From contig JAJPXI010000125.1 in assembly GCA_021205585.1 (NCBI GenBank), forward strand, positions 1 through 6,569: 6,569 bases of DNA. Reading direction: 5' to 3'. This DNA comes from Oscillospiraceae bacterium. GTDB taxonomy: Bacteria > Bacillota > Clostridia > Oscillospirales > Oscillospiraceae. This document shows, piece by piece, positions 1-5,302 of the stretch (position 1 is its first letter; every line of letters starts with the position of its first letter). The translations under genes were made by a program, and so were the position numbers. The notes beneath the pieces were generated by a model. The model worked only from the letters and a program-made list of their open reading frames with translations. It was not told the origin of the DNA and ran no database searches.

Positions 1-50
1 GTCGCAAAATTTCTCGCCATCCGCTCTTGCCGATTTAATCAGTCCTTCCT
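1..50 (-). repeat. Short interspersed repeat, left copy (cut by window edge)
   Basis: Read on the minus strand, this stretch begins at the last base of the lipoprotein stop codon. It holds AGGAAGGACTGATTAAAT (33-50), then GCGGATGGCG (15-24), then an A/T-rich GAAATTTT block. The same three blocks occur in the same order at the right end of the window on the plus strand (6518-6569). The first block matches at 16 of 18 bases and the second at 9 of 10. The distal part is less symmetrical than in the right copy, so I see no strong hairpin here, and the copy runs off the window. It may be a REP- or MITE-like intergenic element, or part of a 3' end/terminator unit. Confidence 0.6.
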
Positions 51-1870
51 TAGCTGGCCGTCACGTCTCCCGTCTGGGAGCCTACGGTGATGGTATAGCT
101 CTCGCCGGAGACGATATCGGCGCTGCTGAGGATGACCACGGCGAAGTCCAGCTCAGGTGCATAGCTGAAGAGCACGCTGCCGTCGGCATCGGTCAGGGTG
201 ATGGCGGTTCCGGCCTCCTGGCTGCCCACGCTGACGGCCACAACCCCCTGCTGGCAGTCGCTGAAGGTCTGGGCCATGGTGTAGGCCCCGGTGCCGATGA
301 AGGTGCCGCCGGTGATGGTGGCGGTGGTGTCGTAGTCCAGGGTAGCGGTGTCCCCGGTGGTGGGGCCGCAGACCACGGTGTAGCCGCCGGAGATCAGGAT
401 GGAGCCGTTGGCGTCGATGCCGTCGCCGCCGGCCTGGATATAGATGGTGCCGCCGGAGATGACGATGGTGCCGTTGGAGGAGGAGGTGCTGAAGCCGCCG
501 CCAAACATGGTGTCCCGCCCGTCGTAGCCGCTGGAGTCGGTGCCGCCGGCGGCGTTCAGGCCGTCGTCACTGGCCGTCAGGGTAATCTCGCCCCCGGAAA
601 TCTCCAAATCCAGGGCCTCCAGGCCCTCATAGCTCTCGGTGATGGTGATAGTGCCGCCCTGGACGCTCAGGGTCTCGTCGGCGTGGAAGCCGTCGTCCCC
701 GGTGGCGATGGTGAAGGTGCCGGCGGTGACGATGATGGAGGTGTTGGAGTGTACGGCGTCATCGGCGGAGTCGATGGTGAAGGTGCCGCCGCTGATGGTG
801 ATGCTGAAGGCGGCTTTGATGCCCTTCATGCTGGTGCTGTCGGTGGAGGTGTCGGTGGCAGTGCCGGAGCTCATGCCGCCGCGGCCGCCAAACCGGCCGT
901 AGTAGGAGGAGCTGGACTGGGAGCCGTTGGCGCTGCCCCCGCCGGCGGTGATGGCAAAGGTGCCGCCGTCAATCTGCATGCAGTTTCCGGCGCTGATGCC
1001 GTCCCCCTCCGCCTCGATGGTGAAGTCCCCGTCCAGGATATAGACGTAGCCCAGGGAGCCGTCGTCGTCGTCCTCGGAGTGGATGCCGTCCTTTCCGGCG
1101 GTGATGGTGAAGGTGCCCCCGGCGATGCGCACGCTCTGCTTGCCGTTGAGCCCCTGGCTGGCGCAGGAGATGACATAGGTGCCGCTGGTCACCACCAGGT
1201 CGTCCTTGGTCACCACCCCGTGGCCCGCCGGGGACTCGATGGTCAGGGCGCCCTCCCCATTCAGGGTCAAATCGTCCTTGGAGAAGATAACCACGTCGAT
1301 GTTGTTCTCGTCGATGGCCACGAACTCCCCGCCGTTGGTCAGGGTGTTCTCCGTCCCGGCGGCGGTGGTAATGAAGACCTTGTCGGCCTGGAGGACGTAG
1401 ATGGCCGCCGAGGCCTCGCTGTTGATGCTCACGCCGTTGAGCACCAGCTGCACCTTGTCCTGGTTGGTGGCCTCCACAATAATCATGCCGTCGCTCAGGG
1501 TGCCGGAGAGCAGGTAGACCCCGGCCTCGGTGATGGTGACGGTGGAGCCGGAAACCGTGACGGTGCTGGAATCGCAGGAGGCCGAGTCCCCGTTCAGGGT
1601 GATGGCCACGGCGCTGCTCTCGTCGTAATCAGTCTCATAATCCCGGTCGGTGAACATATCGGAAGTGTCCAGCACGGCCTCGGTGCCCTCGCTGGAGGAA
1701 TCCTCTGAGGAGGCGTCCTCCGAGGCGGTATCCGAGGTGGAGCTGTCCGTTGTTGTAGAGCTGTCCGAGCTTGCACTGCCGCTCGTCGCGGCGTCGCCGC
1801 CGCTGCTCTGGCCGCAGGCGCTGAGCAGCAGGAGCAGGGCCAGGGAGGCCGCCAGCCATTTCTTATTCAT
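50..1870 (-). CDS. Lipoprotein with Cthe_2159-type beta-helix carbohydrate-binding domain
   Basis: The predicted product is a 606-residue surface lipoprotein. It has a basic N-terminus (MNKKW), a hydrophobic stretch at 6-16 and a lipobox LSAC with lipidated Cys19. A Ser/Thr/Asp/Glu-rich low-complexity linker follows at about 21-85. The rest is a repetitive beta-helix: GGTFTI-like strands each followed by a D-G-I/F-H/D-A/S-type turn start near residues 251, 281, 302, 361, 384, 405, 427 and 473. Gly/Ser/Arg-rich loops interrupt the helix at about 311-349 and 441-466. This pattern fits the Cthe_2159 (DUF4353) family, whose founding Clostridium thermocellum member binds polygalacturonate and cellulose and coordinates calcium in a right-handed parallel beta-helix. 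Binding of a cell-surface or plant polysaccharide is inferred; no catalytic residues are recognisable. The ATG at 1870 is chosen because AAGGAGGG precedes it by 7 bases; an in-frame GTG at 1888 lies upstream of that site. It is the second gene of an operon with the DUF4956 gene. Confidence 0.9.
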   Translation of the reverse strand: MNKKWLAASLALLLLLSACGQSSGGDAATSGSASSDSSTTTDSSTSDTASEDASSEDSSSEGTEAVLDTSDMFTDRDYETDYDESSAVAITLNGDSASCDSSTVTVSGSTVTITEAGVYLLSGTLSDGMIIVEATNQDKVQLVLNGVSINSEASAAIYVLQADKVFITTAAGTENTLTNGGEFVAIDENNIDVVIFSKDDLTLNGEGALTIESPAGHGVVTKDDLVVTSGTYVISCASQGLNGKQSVRIAGGTFTITAGKDGIHSEDDDDGSLGYVYILDGDFTIEAEGDGISAGNCMQIDGGTFAITAGGGSANGSQSSSSYYGRFGGRGGMSSGTATDTSTDSTSMKGIKAAFSITISGGTFTIDSADDAVHSNTSIIVTAGTFTIATGDDGFHADETLSVQGGTITITESYEGLEALDLEISGGEITLTASDDGLNAAGGTDSSGYDGRDTMFGGGFSTSSSNGTIVISGGTIYIQAGGDGIDANGSILISGGYTVVCGPTTGDTATLDYDTTATITGGTFIGTGAYTMAQTFSDCQQGVVAVSVGSQEAGTAITLTDADGSVLFSYAPELDFAVVILSSADIVSGESYTITVGSQTGDVTAS

Positions 1871-1877
1871 ACTCCGT

Positions 1878-1885
1878 CCCTCCTT
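1878..1885 (-). promoter_or_regulatory. Ribosome binding site of the lipoprotein gene
   Basis: AAGGAGGG on the minus strand ends 7 bases before the ATG at 1870 and overlaps the last base of the TGA stop of the upstream DUF4956 gene. The position suggests translational coupling of the two genes and rules out the upstream in-frame GTG (1886-1888) as the start, because that codon lies 5' of the site. Confidence 0.85.
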
Positions 1886-2580
1886 CACATTCCGGCGGGC
1901 AGCGTCTCCTGCTTGGAGATGCTGATTTCCAGGTTGCCGTTGCGGCAGCGCAGCTGGTCGATCAGGGGCTTTTCCGCCTCCCTGCTGCGCAGGGTCAAAT
2001 CGTAGGTCAGCTTGAACATACTGCCCATGTTGGTGGTTTTCACATGGGTCAGCTCCCAGCGGGTGGCGTACTCCGGGAACAGATCCTCAAACACGTTGGT
2101 GTAGTCCAAATCCTCCGGGACGGTGATATGGATCGTTTTGTCCAGCGCGCCGGTCTTTTCCTCCCCGAAGCTCAGGCGGTTATACAGTAAAGTAACCGCG
2201 CACATAACCACGGTGAACAGCGCCCCGAAGCCCAGGTAGCCCATGCCCACCACCAGGCCCGCGCCCATGGCCAGGAACAGCACGCAGATCTCCTTGGCCG
2301 TCCCCGGCACGGAGCGGAAGCGCACCAGGCTGAAGGCCCCCGCCACGGCCACGCCGGCCCCCACGTTGCCGTTGACCATCATGATGATCACGCAGACCAC
2401 GGCGGGCAGCAGGGCCAGGGTGACCACAAAGCCCTTGGTGTAGCTGGTGCGGTACATATAGGTCAGGGCCATGACCAGCCCCAGGATGAGCGCGCAGAAG
2501 ATGCAGGCCAGGAAATTCCCCACCGAGATGACGCTGGTGGTGGACGTGTCGAACAGGCCGCCGAAAATTGTACTTAGCAT
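1885..2580 (-). CDS. DUF4956 family integral membrane protein
   Basis: The 231-residue product has a hydrophobic N-terminal half and a soluble C-terminal half. Membrane segments are predicted at about 22-43, 51-69, 73-86 and 100-133. Between the third and fourth lies the strongly conserved-looking GAFSLVRFRSVPGTAKEI (81-98), which I recognise as the signature of DUF4956 proteins. Residues about 150-225 form a cytosolic alpha/beta domain (start HITVPEDLDY, end NLEISISK) resembling the small ferredoxin-like tail of this family. The biochemical function of DUF4956 is not known to me. In Firmicutes these proteins commonly neighbour VTC-type polyphosphate polymerases, CotH-like proteins and Cthe_2159 lipoproteins, suggesting an envelope role. 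No VTC gene is present here. The ATG at 2580 is preferred over an in-frame TTG at 2595 because GGGAGGG sits 6 bases before the ATG and overlaps that TTG. The gene ends 14 bases before the lipoprotein gene. Confidence 0.88.
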   Translation of the reverse strand: MLSTIFGGLFDTSTTSVISVGNFLACIFCALILGLVMALTYMYRTSYTKGFVVTLALLPAVVCVIIMMVNGNVGAGVAVAGAFSLVRFRSVPGTAKEICVLFLAMGAGLVVGMGYLGFGALFTVVMCAVTLLYNRLSFGEEKTGALDKTIHITVPEDLDYTNVFEDLFPEYATRWELTHVKTTNMGSMFKLTYDLTLRSREAEKPLIDQLRCRNGNLEISISKQETLPAGM

Positions 2581-2586
2581 ACGAAT

Positions 2587-2593
2587 CCCTCCC
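2587..2593 (-). promoter_or_regulatory. Ribosome binding site of the DUF4956 gene
   Basis: GGGAGGG on the minus strand lies 6 bases before the ATG at 2580. It sets the start at MLSTIF and makes the TTG at 2593-2595, which overlaps it, unlikely to initiate. Confidence 0.8.
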
Positions 2594-2609
2594 AAATGAT
2601 GTCTGCGTT

Positions 2610-2673
2610 ATTTTACAGGCCCAACTATAATTCAACTTAAAAAACCGGGCCGCCGTACAGAAAGTTACAAAAA
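2610..2673 (-). promoter_or_regulatory. Probable promoter region of the DUF4956/lipoprotein operon
   Basis: Two -10-like hexamers are visible on the minus strand: TATAGT (2629-2624) and TAAAAT (2615-2610), each five of six to consensus. Neither has a TTGACA-like -35 at 16-18 bases, which suggests an activator-dependent promoter. Further upstream, two half-sites read TTTTTGTA (2673-2666) and TTTCTGTA (2663-2656), 10 bases apart. Both share TT..TGTA with repeats ahead of the response regulator gene. The role as a regulator box is an inference, and 10 rather than 11 bases of spacing weakens it. Confidence 0.4.
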
Positions 2674-2717
2674 CTTCATTATTTTTTTGAAAGGTTCAAG
2701 AGCGAGTGAACTCCCAT

Positions 2718-2765
2718 GAAGAAAATAAGTGAAGAACAGAAGAAAAATGTTCACAAACTGAAGAA
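2718..2765. repeat. GAAGAA direct repeats with 21-bp spacing
   Basis: GAAGAA occurs at 2718-2723, 2739-2744 and 2760-2765, exactly 21 bases apart, with an extra copy at 2731-2736. Spacing of 21 bases is two helical turns, so the three copies face the same side of the DNA. The tract lies about 90-140 bases upstream of the DUF4956 -10 candidates and 100-150 upstream of the AlbA_2 promoter. A regulator-binding role is possible, but an A/G-rich tract can produce such motifs by chance. Confidence 0.35.
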
Positions 2766-2864
2766 ATCGTCTTATGTTTTTTGAGAAACGCAAGAAAAAC
2801 GGGGCGAGTTTCTAAACAAAATCAGAGTTTCATAAGAAAAAATCTTAACTTGCCAAAAAATGTA

Positions 2865-2893
2865 TTGACAAATTGCCGCTTTTGGGATAAACT
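2865..2893 (+). promoter_or_regulatory. Sigma-A type promoter of the AlbA_2 gene
   Basis: A perfect -35 hexamer TTGACA (2865-2870) is followed after 17 bases by TAAACT (2888-2893), four of six to the -10 consensus. Transcription would start near 2900, giving a leader of about 50 bases. A weak inverted repeat TAAGA-AAAAA-TCTTA (2833-2847) lies just upstream and could be an operator. Confidence 0.6.
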
Positions 2894-2934
2894 TTCGTAA
2901 GAGAAATCATCTGTCTGTAAATGCGGGCGTTGAT

Positions 2935-2944
2935 AGGGGAGGGG
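2935..2944 (+). promoter_or_regulatory. Ribosome binding site fixing a GTG start
   Basis: AGGGGAGGGG lies 5 bases before the GTG at 2950. No ATG lies in frame nearby, so this site supports the GTG as the start of the AlbA_2 protein. Confidence 0.75.
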
Positions 2945-2949
2945 TAAAC

Positions 2950-4482
2950 GTGGTAGAGACGGAACTTCGGCAGCTGATTGAAAAAATACGGGCGAGAAAC
3001 TGCGAGGAACAGACGGTGGAGGTAAAAGCGGCGCACCGGGGCTGTCCGGAAAAGCTGTATGATACGCTTTCCGCCTTTTCCAACCAGGACAGCGGCGGCA
3101 TTTTGGTGTTTGGCCTGGATGAAAAGCGTGGGTATGAAAAGGTGGGGGTGTATGACGCCCAGGATTTACAAAAGAAGGTCATGGAATACGGCGAGCAGAT
3201 GACGCCCGTGGTGCGCCCGGTTTTTACTGTGTCTGAAGAAGAAGGCAAGGTCTTTCTCTCGGCGGAAATCCCGCCGGTGGACACGGCGGAGCGCCCCTGC
3301 TTCAAAACCGCCAGGGGGCGTTTACAAGGGGCATACGTCCGGGTCGGGGATGCGGATAAAAGGATGACGGAATACGAGGTGTACAGTTACGAGGCGTTTC
3401 GCAAAAAATACCGGGACGACATTCGGGGCGTGACCGGGGCCAACCTGGCCGCCCTGGAGCAGGCCCGGCTGGAGGAGTATTTGCTGCGCAGGAAGAGCAG
3501 CCGCCCCAATCTGGCCAGCGTGGCGCGGGATCAGCTGTGTGAATTGACGGGGATTCTCCGCGATGGAGAGGTAACTATGGCGGCTGTCCTGCTGTTCAGC
3601 CCCTATCCCCAGGCGTATTTCCCCCAGCTGAGTGTCATTGCCGCGTGTGTGCCAAGCAAAGAACTGGGGGTGCTGGATGCCGCCGGCCACCGCTTTACCG
3701 ACAGCAAGCGGATCGAAGGGACTCTGCCGGAAATGTTGGAGGGGTGCCTCTCCTTTGTCAGAAGCAATATGCGCGTGGCTACGGTAATCGACAAGGAACT
3801 GGGGGTGCGCAGGGACGTGGCCCAGTATCCAATGGACGCCGTCCGCGAGGCCGTGCTGAACGCGCTGGTTCACCGGGATTACAGCATACACACAGAGGGG
3901 ATGCCCATTCAACTGACGATGTATGTTGACCGGCTGGAAATTTCAAATCCAGGCGGCCTGTACGGGCGGCTGACCGTCGACCAGCTGGGAAAGGTGCAGC
4001 CGGACACCCGAAACCCTGTTCTGGTTACGGCGATGGAGACTTTGGAGCAGACGGAAAACCGCTATTCAGGCATTCCGCGCATCCGCCATGCCATGGAGGA
4101 GATGTCCCTGCCCGAGCCGGTTTTTACGGACCGGCGGGGCACATTTACGGTCACGCTCTATAATAATACCACAGAGGAACGGCAAACTGTGGCGGAAAAA
4201 ACGGCCGAACCAAATTTTTCTCCTCAGGCGCGGCCCGTTCAACCCCAGGACAAGAAAAAACTGCTCGCCTTTTGTATGCGCCCCAGATCCCGCAGGGAAA
4301 TCATCGAGTATTTAGCAATTTCGTCCGCGCAGTACGCCCTGCACAGATACCTGGCCCCGCTGGTGTCCAGCGGCGCGATTCGCCTGACGATGCCGGAAAA
4401 GCCGAAAAGCTCCCAGCAGCGGTATGTTACCGCAGAGGAGTATGGGGGGCCGGCGCTGCCTGATTCGCAGGGCGGAAAATGA
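2950..4482 (+). CDS. Schlafen AlbA_2 / GHKL ATPase-like protein with C-terminal winged helix (COG2865-like)
   Basis: The 510-residue cytosolic protein has three parts. Residues about 8-145 are an AlbA_2 (schlafen-like, often annotated divergent AAA-4) nucleic-acid-binding domain: VEVKAA (23-28), SAFSNQDSGGILVFGLDE (41-58) and YVRVGDADKRM (129-139) match its conserved blocks. Residues about 285-405 match the RecG-like HATPase_c_4 domain: AVREAVLNALVHRDYS (297-312), LEISNPGGL (329-337), RNPVLV (354-359) and SGIPRIRHAM (373-382). Residues about 435-495 look like a winged helix-turn-helix. Such proteins are usually annotated as putative transcriptional regulators or 'ATP-dependent DNA helicase RecG-like', although no helicase motor is present. 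Physiological roles are mostly unknown; some relatives occur in defence islands, but no partner of that kind is seen here. The gene has its own promoter and low-GC patches (26 of 60 G/C at 4141-4200), unlike its neighbours. It may be autoregulatory and is possibly acquired. Confidence 0.85.
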   Translation: MVETELRQLIEKIRARNCEEQTVEVKAAHRGCPEKLYDTLSAFSNQDSGGILVFGLDEKRGYEKVGVYDAQDLQKKVMEYGEQMTPVVRPVFTVSEEEGKVFLSAEIPPVDTAERPCFKTARGRLQGAYVRVGDADKRMTEYEVYSYEAFRKKYRDDIRGVTGANLAALEQARLEEYLLRRKSSRPNLASVARDQLCELTGILRDGEVTMAAVLLFSPYPQAYFPQLSVIAACVPSKELGVLDAAGHRFTDSKRIEGTLPEMLEGCLSFVRSNMRVATVIDKELGVRRDVAQYPMDAVREAVLNALVHRDYSIHTEGMPIQLTMYVDRLEISNPGGLYGRLTVDQLGKVQPDTRNPVLVTAMETLEQTENRYSGIPRIRHAMEEMSLPEPVFTDRRGTFTVTLYNNTTEERQTVAEKTAEPNFSPQARPVQPQDKKKLLAFCMRPRSRREIIEYLAISSAQYALHRYLAPLVSSGAIRLTMPEKPKSSQQRYVTAEEYGGPALPDSQGGK

Positions 4483-4526
4483 CGTTGCCCTAAAAATCGA
4501 TTTGCGCCGCACATTCTATATTTTAT

Positions 4527-4570
4527 TTAAGGTAAAATTAATGTAGGATTACTATACTATTATAACACAA
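4527..4570 (+). promoter_or_regulatory. Promoter with four 11-bp direct repeats, candidate PhoB-type operator
   Basis: The sequence divides into four consecutive 11-base units: TTAAGGTAAAA (4527), TTAATGTAGGA (4538), TTACTATACTA (4549) and TTATAACACAA (4560). The first two agree at 8 of 11 positions; the last two keep TTA and drift. TATTAT (4558-4563), five of six to the -10 consensus, lies 9 bases after the second unit, with no -35 match 17 bases upstream. OmpR/PhoB-family regulators typically bind tandem 11-bp direct repeats that replace the -35 region, and the downstream gene encodes such a regulator, so autoactivation is a reasonable inference. The main caution is that TTA is common in AT-rich DNA. 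Confidence 0.5.
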
Positions 4571-4587
4571 AAAGAACGCCGGGAAAA

Positions 4588-4611
4588 CCGGGGGCCGTCC
4601 CCGCGCCCCGG
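4588..4611 (+). promoter_or_regulatory. GC-rich hairpin in the response regulator leader
   Basis: CCGGGG (4588-4593) can pair with CCCCGG (4606-4611) around a 12-base loop. A competing stem pairs CGGGG (4589-4593) with CCCCG (4599-4603). The structure ends 4 bases before the ribosome binding site at 4616. There is no T-run, so it is not a terminator. A role in translation or mRNA stability is speculative. Confidence 0.4.
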
Positions 4612-4615
4612 CAGC

Positions 4616-4622
4616 GAGGTGG
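4616..4622 (+). promoter_or_regulatory. Ribosome binding site of the response regulator gene
   Basis: GAGGTGG lies 5 bases before the ATG at 4628. It overlaps an in-frame GTG at 4619, which therefore cannot be the start; the protein begins MRLLLAEDE, as expected for a receiver domain. Confidence 0.75.
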
Positions 4623-4627
4623 TTTTC

Positions 4628-5302
4628 ATGCGGCTGCTGCTTGCGGAAGATGAACAGTCCCTGTCCAGGGCTCTGAAGGTTCTGCTGGAGCGCAACAACT
4701 ACTCCGCCGACGTGGTGGACAACGGGGCGGACGCCCTGGCCTATCTGTCCAGCGGCCAGTACGACGGCGCGGTTCTGGACATTATGATGCCCAAAATGGA
4801 CGGGCTGACCGTGCTGAAACGGCTGCGGGAGCAGGGCGATTTGACGCCCGTGCTGCTGCTGACGGCCAAATCGGAGGTGGACGACAAGGTACTGGGCCTG
4901 GACTGCGGGGCCAACGACTACCTGACCAAGCCCTTCCACGTCCAGGAGCTGCTGGCCCGCATCCGGGCCATGACCCGGGTGCAGGCGGCCCAGGCCGACT
5001 CCCGGCTGCGCTTTGGGAACATCACCCTGAACCGGGCCTCCTTCGAGCTGTCCTCCCCCACGGGCAGTTTCCGCCTGGCCAACAAGGAGTTTCAGATGAT
5101 GGAGCTGCTGCTGGCCAATCCCCGGAACCTGATTTCCACCGAGCGGTTTCTGGAGAAGATATGGGGGTACGACAGCGAGGTGGAGGTCAACGTGGTGTGG
5201 GTGTACATCTCCTATCTGCGCAAAAAGCTCAGCGCCCTCCACGCCAATTTGCAGATCAAATCCACCCGCAACGCCGGCTTTTCCCTGGAGATGCTGCCAT
5301 GA
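4628..5302 (+). CDS. OmpR/PhoB-family DNA-binding response regulator
   Basis: The 224-residue protein has the standard length and two-domain build. Residues 1-115 are a receiver domain with acidic residues E7, D8 and E9, phospho-acceptor D51 in VLDIMMPKMDG, T79 in LLLTAK and K101 in the KPF motif. Residues about 127-222 are a PhoB-type winged helix, with ANKEFQMMELLLANP leading into TERFLEKIWGY and the recognition-helix region NVVWVYISYLRKKL. The C-terminal hairpin reads RNAGFSLE in place of the common RGVGYRL. It is expected to bind tandem direct repeats once phosphorylated by the histidine kinase encoded next, with which it overlaps by 4 bases (ATGA). Its own promoter carries phased repeats, pointing to autoregulation. 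The DUF4956/lipoprotein operon on the other strand is the most likely nearby target, by family association. Confidence 0.93.
   Translation: MRLLLAEDEQSLSRALKVLLERNNYSADVVDNGADALAYLSSGQYDGAVLDIMMPKMDGLTVLKRLREQGDLTPVLLLTAKSEVDDKVLGLDCGANDYLTKPFHVQELLARIRAMTRVQAAQADSRLRFGNITLNRASFELSSPTGSFRLANKEFQMMELLLANPRNLISTERFLEKIWGYDSEVEVNVVWVYISYLRKKLSALHANLQIKSTRNAGFSLEMLP

Larger units (their letters stand above)
2581..2949. other. AT-rich divergent intergenic region
   Basis: These 369 bases separate the two divergent arms and are clearly more AT-rich than the genes. They hold the minus-strand promoter region (2610-2673), a run of GAAGAA motifs (2718-2765), a direct repeat GAGTTTC at 2806-2812 and 2825-2831, a small inverted repeat TAAGA/TCTTA (2833-2837 and 2843-2847) and the promoter and leader of the AlbA_2 gene (2865-2949). 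I see no coding sequence with a credible ribosome binding site, no RNA gene and no terminator. Confidence 0.7.
4483..4627 (+). other. Intergenic region ahead of the response regulator gene
   Basis: This stretch switches from GC-rich to strongly AT-rich (4511-4570) and back to GC-rich (4579-4627). It contains a 10-base palindrome AAATCGATTT (4494-4503), the phased direct repeats and -10 candidates (4527-4570), a leader hairpin (4588-4611) and a ribosome binding site (4616-4622). I found no convincing Rho-independent terminator for the AlbA_2 gene, so readthrough into the response regulator is possible. Confidence 0.6.

Noticed and set aside
639..1400. Repetitive DNA within the lipoprotein gene as a CRISPR-like or satellite array
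   Set aside because: The repetition (GGTGATGGTGAAGGTGCC-like units) follows the beta-helix protein repeats, with irregular spacing and no conserved repeat-spacer pattern.
683..1708. Long plus-strand open frame (341 codons) opposite the lipoprotein gene
   Set aside because: Its product is a monotonous Gly/Ala/Val/Asp string that mirrors the repetitive GC-rich codons of the lipoprotein. It has no domain and no credible ribosome binding site.
1871..1888. GTG at 1888 as start of the lipoprotein
   Set aside because: The AAGGAGGG site lies downstream of this GTG and directly before the ATG at 1870, and MNKKW gives a normal signal peptide.
2845..3036. Minus-strand small open frame across the AlbA_2 start
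   Set aside because: It covers the AlbA_2 promoter and start and has no ribosome binding site or family resemblance.
3322..3912. Minus-strand open frame (196 codons) opposite the AlbA_2 gene
   Set aside because: It has no recognisable motif and lies within a gene whose conserved blocks are intact on the plus strand.
4494..4503. Palindrome AAATCGATTT as terminator of the AlbA_2 gene
   Set aside because: The stem is short and AT-rich with no loop and no following T-run.
4538..5242. Minus-strand open frame (234 codons) opposite the response regulator
   Set aside because: The product is rich in Gln, Gly and His, as expected from reading the antisense of GC-rich codons, and it overlaps a clear two-domain regulator.
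5161..5298. 46-codon N-terminal extension of the histidine kinase frame
   Set aside because: It lies inside the response regulator winged helix in another frame and encodes a basic, motif-free sequence. The ATG at 5299 with ATGA overlap and GGAG is the better start.
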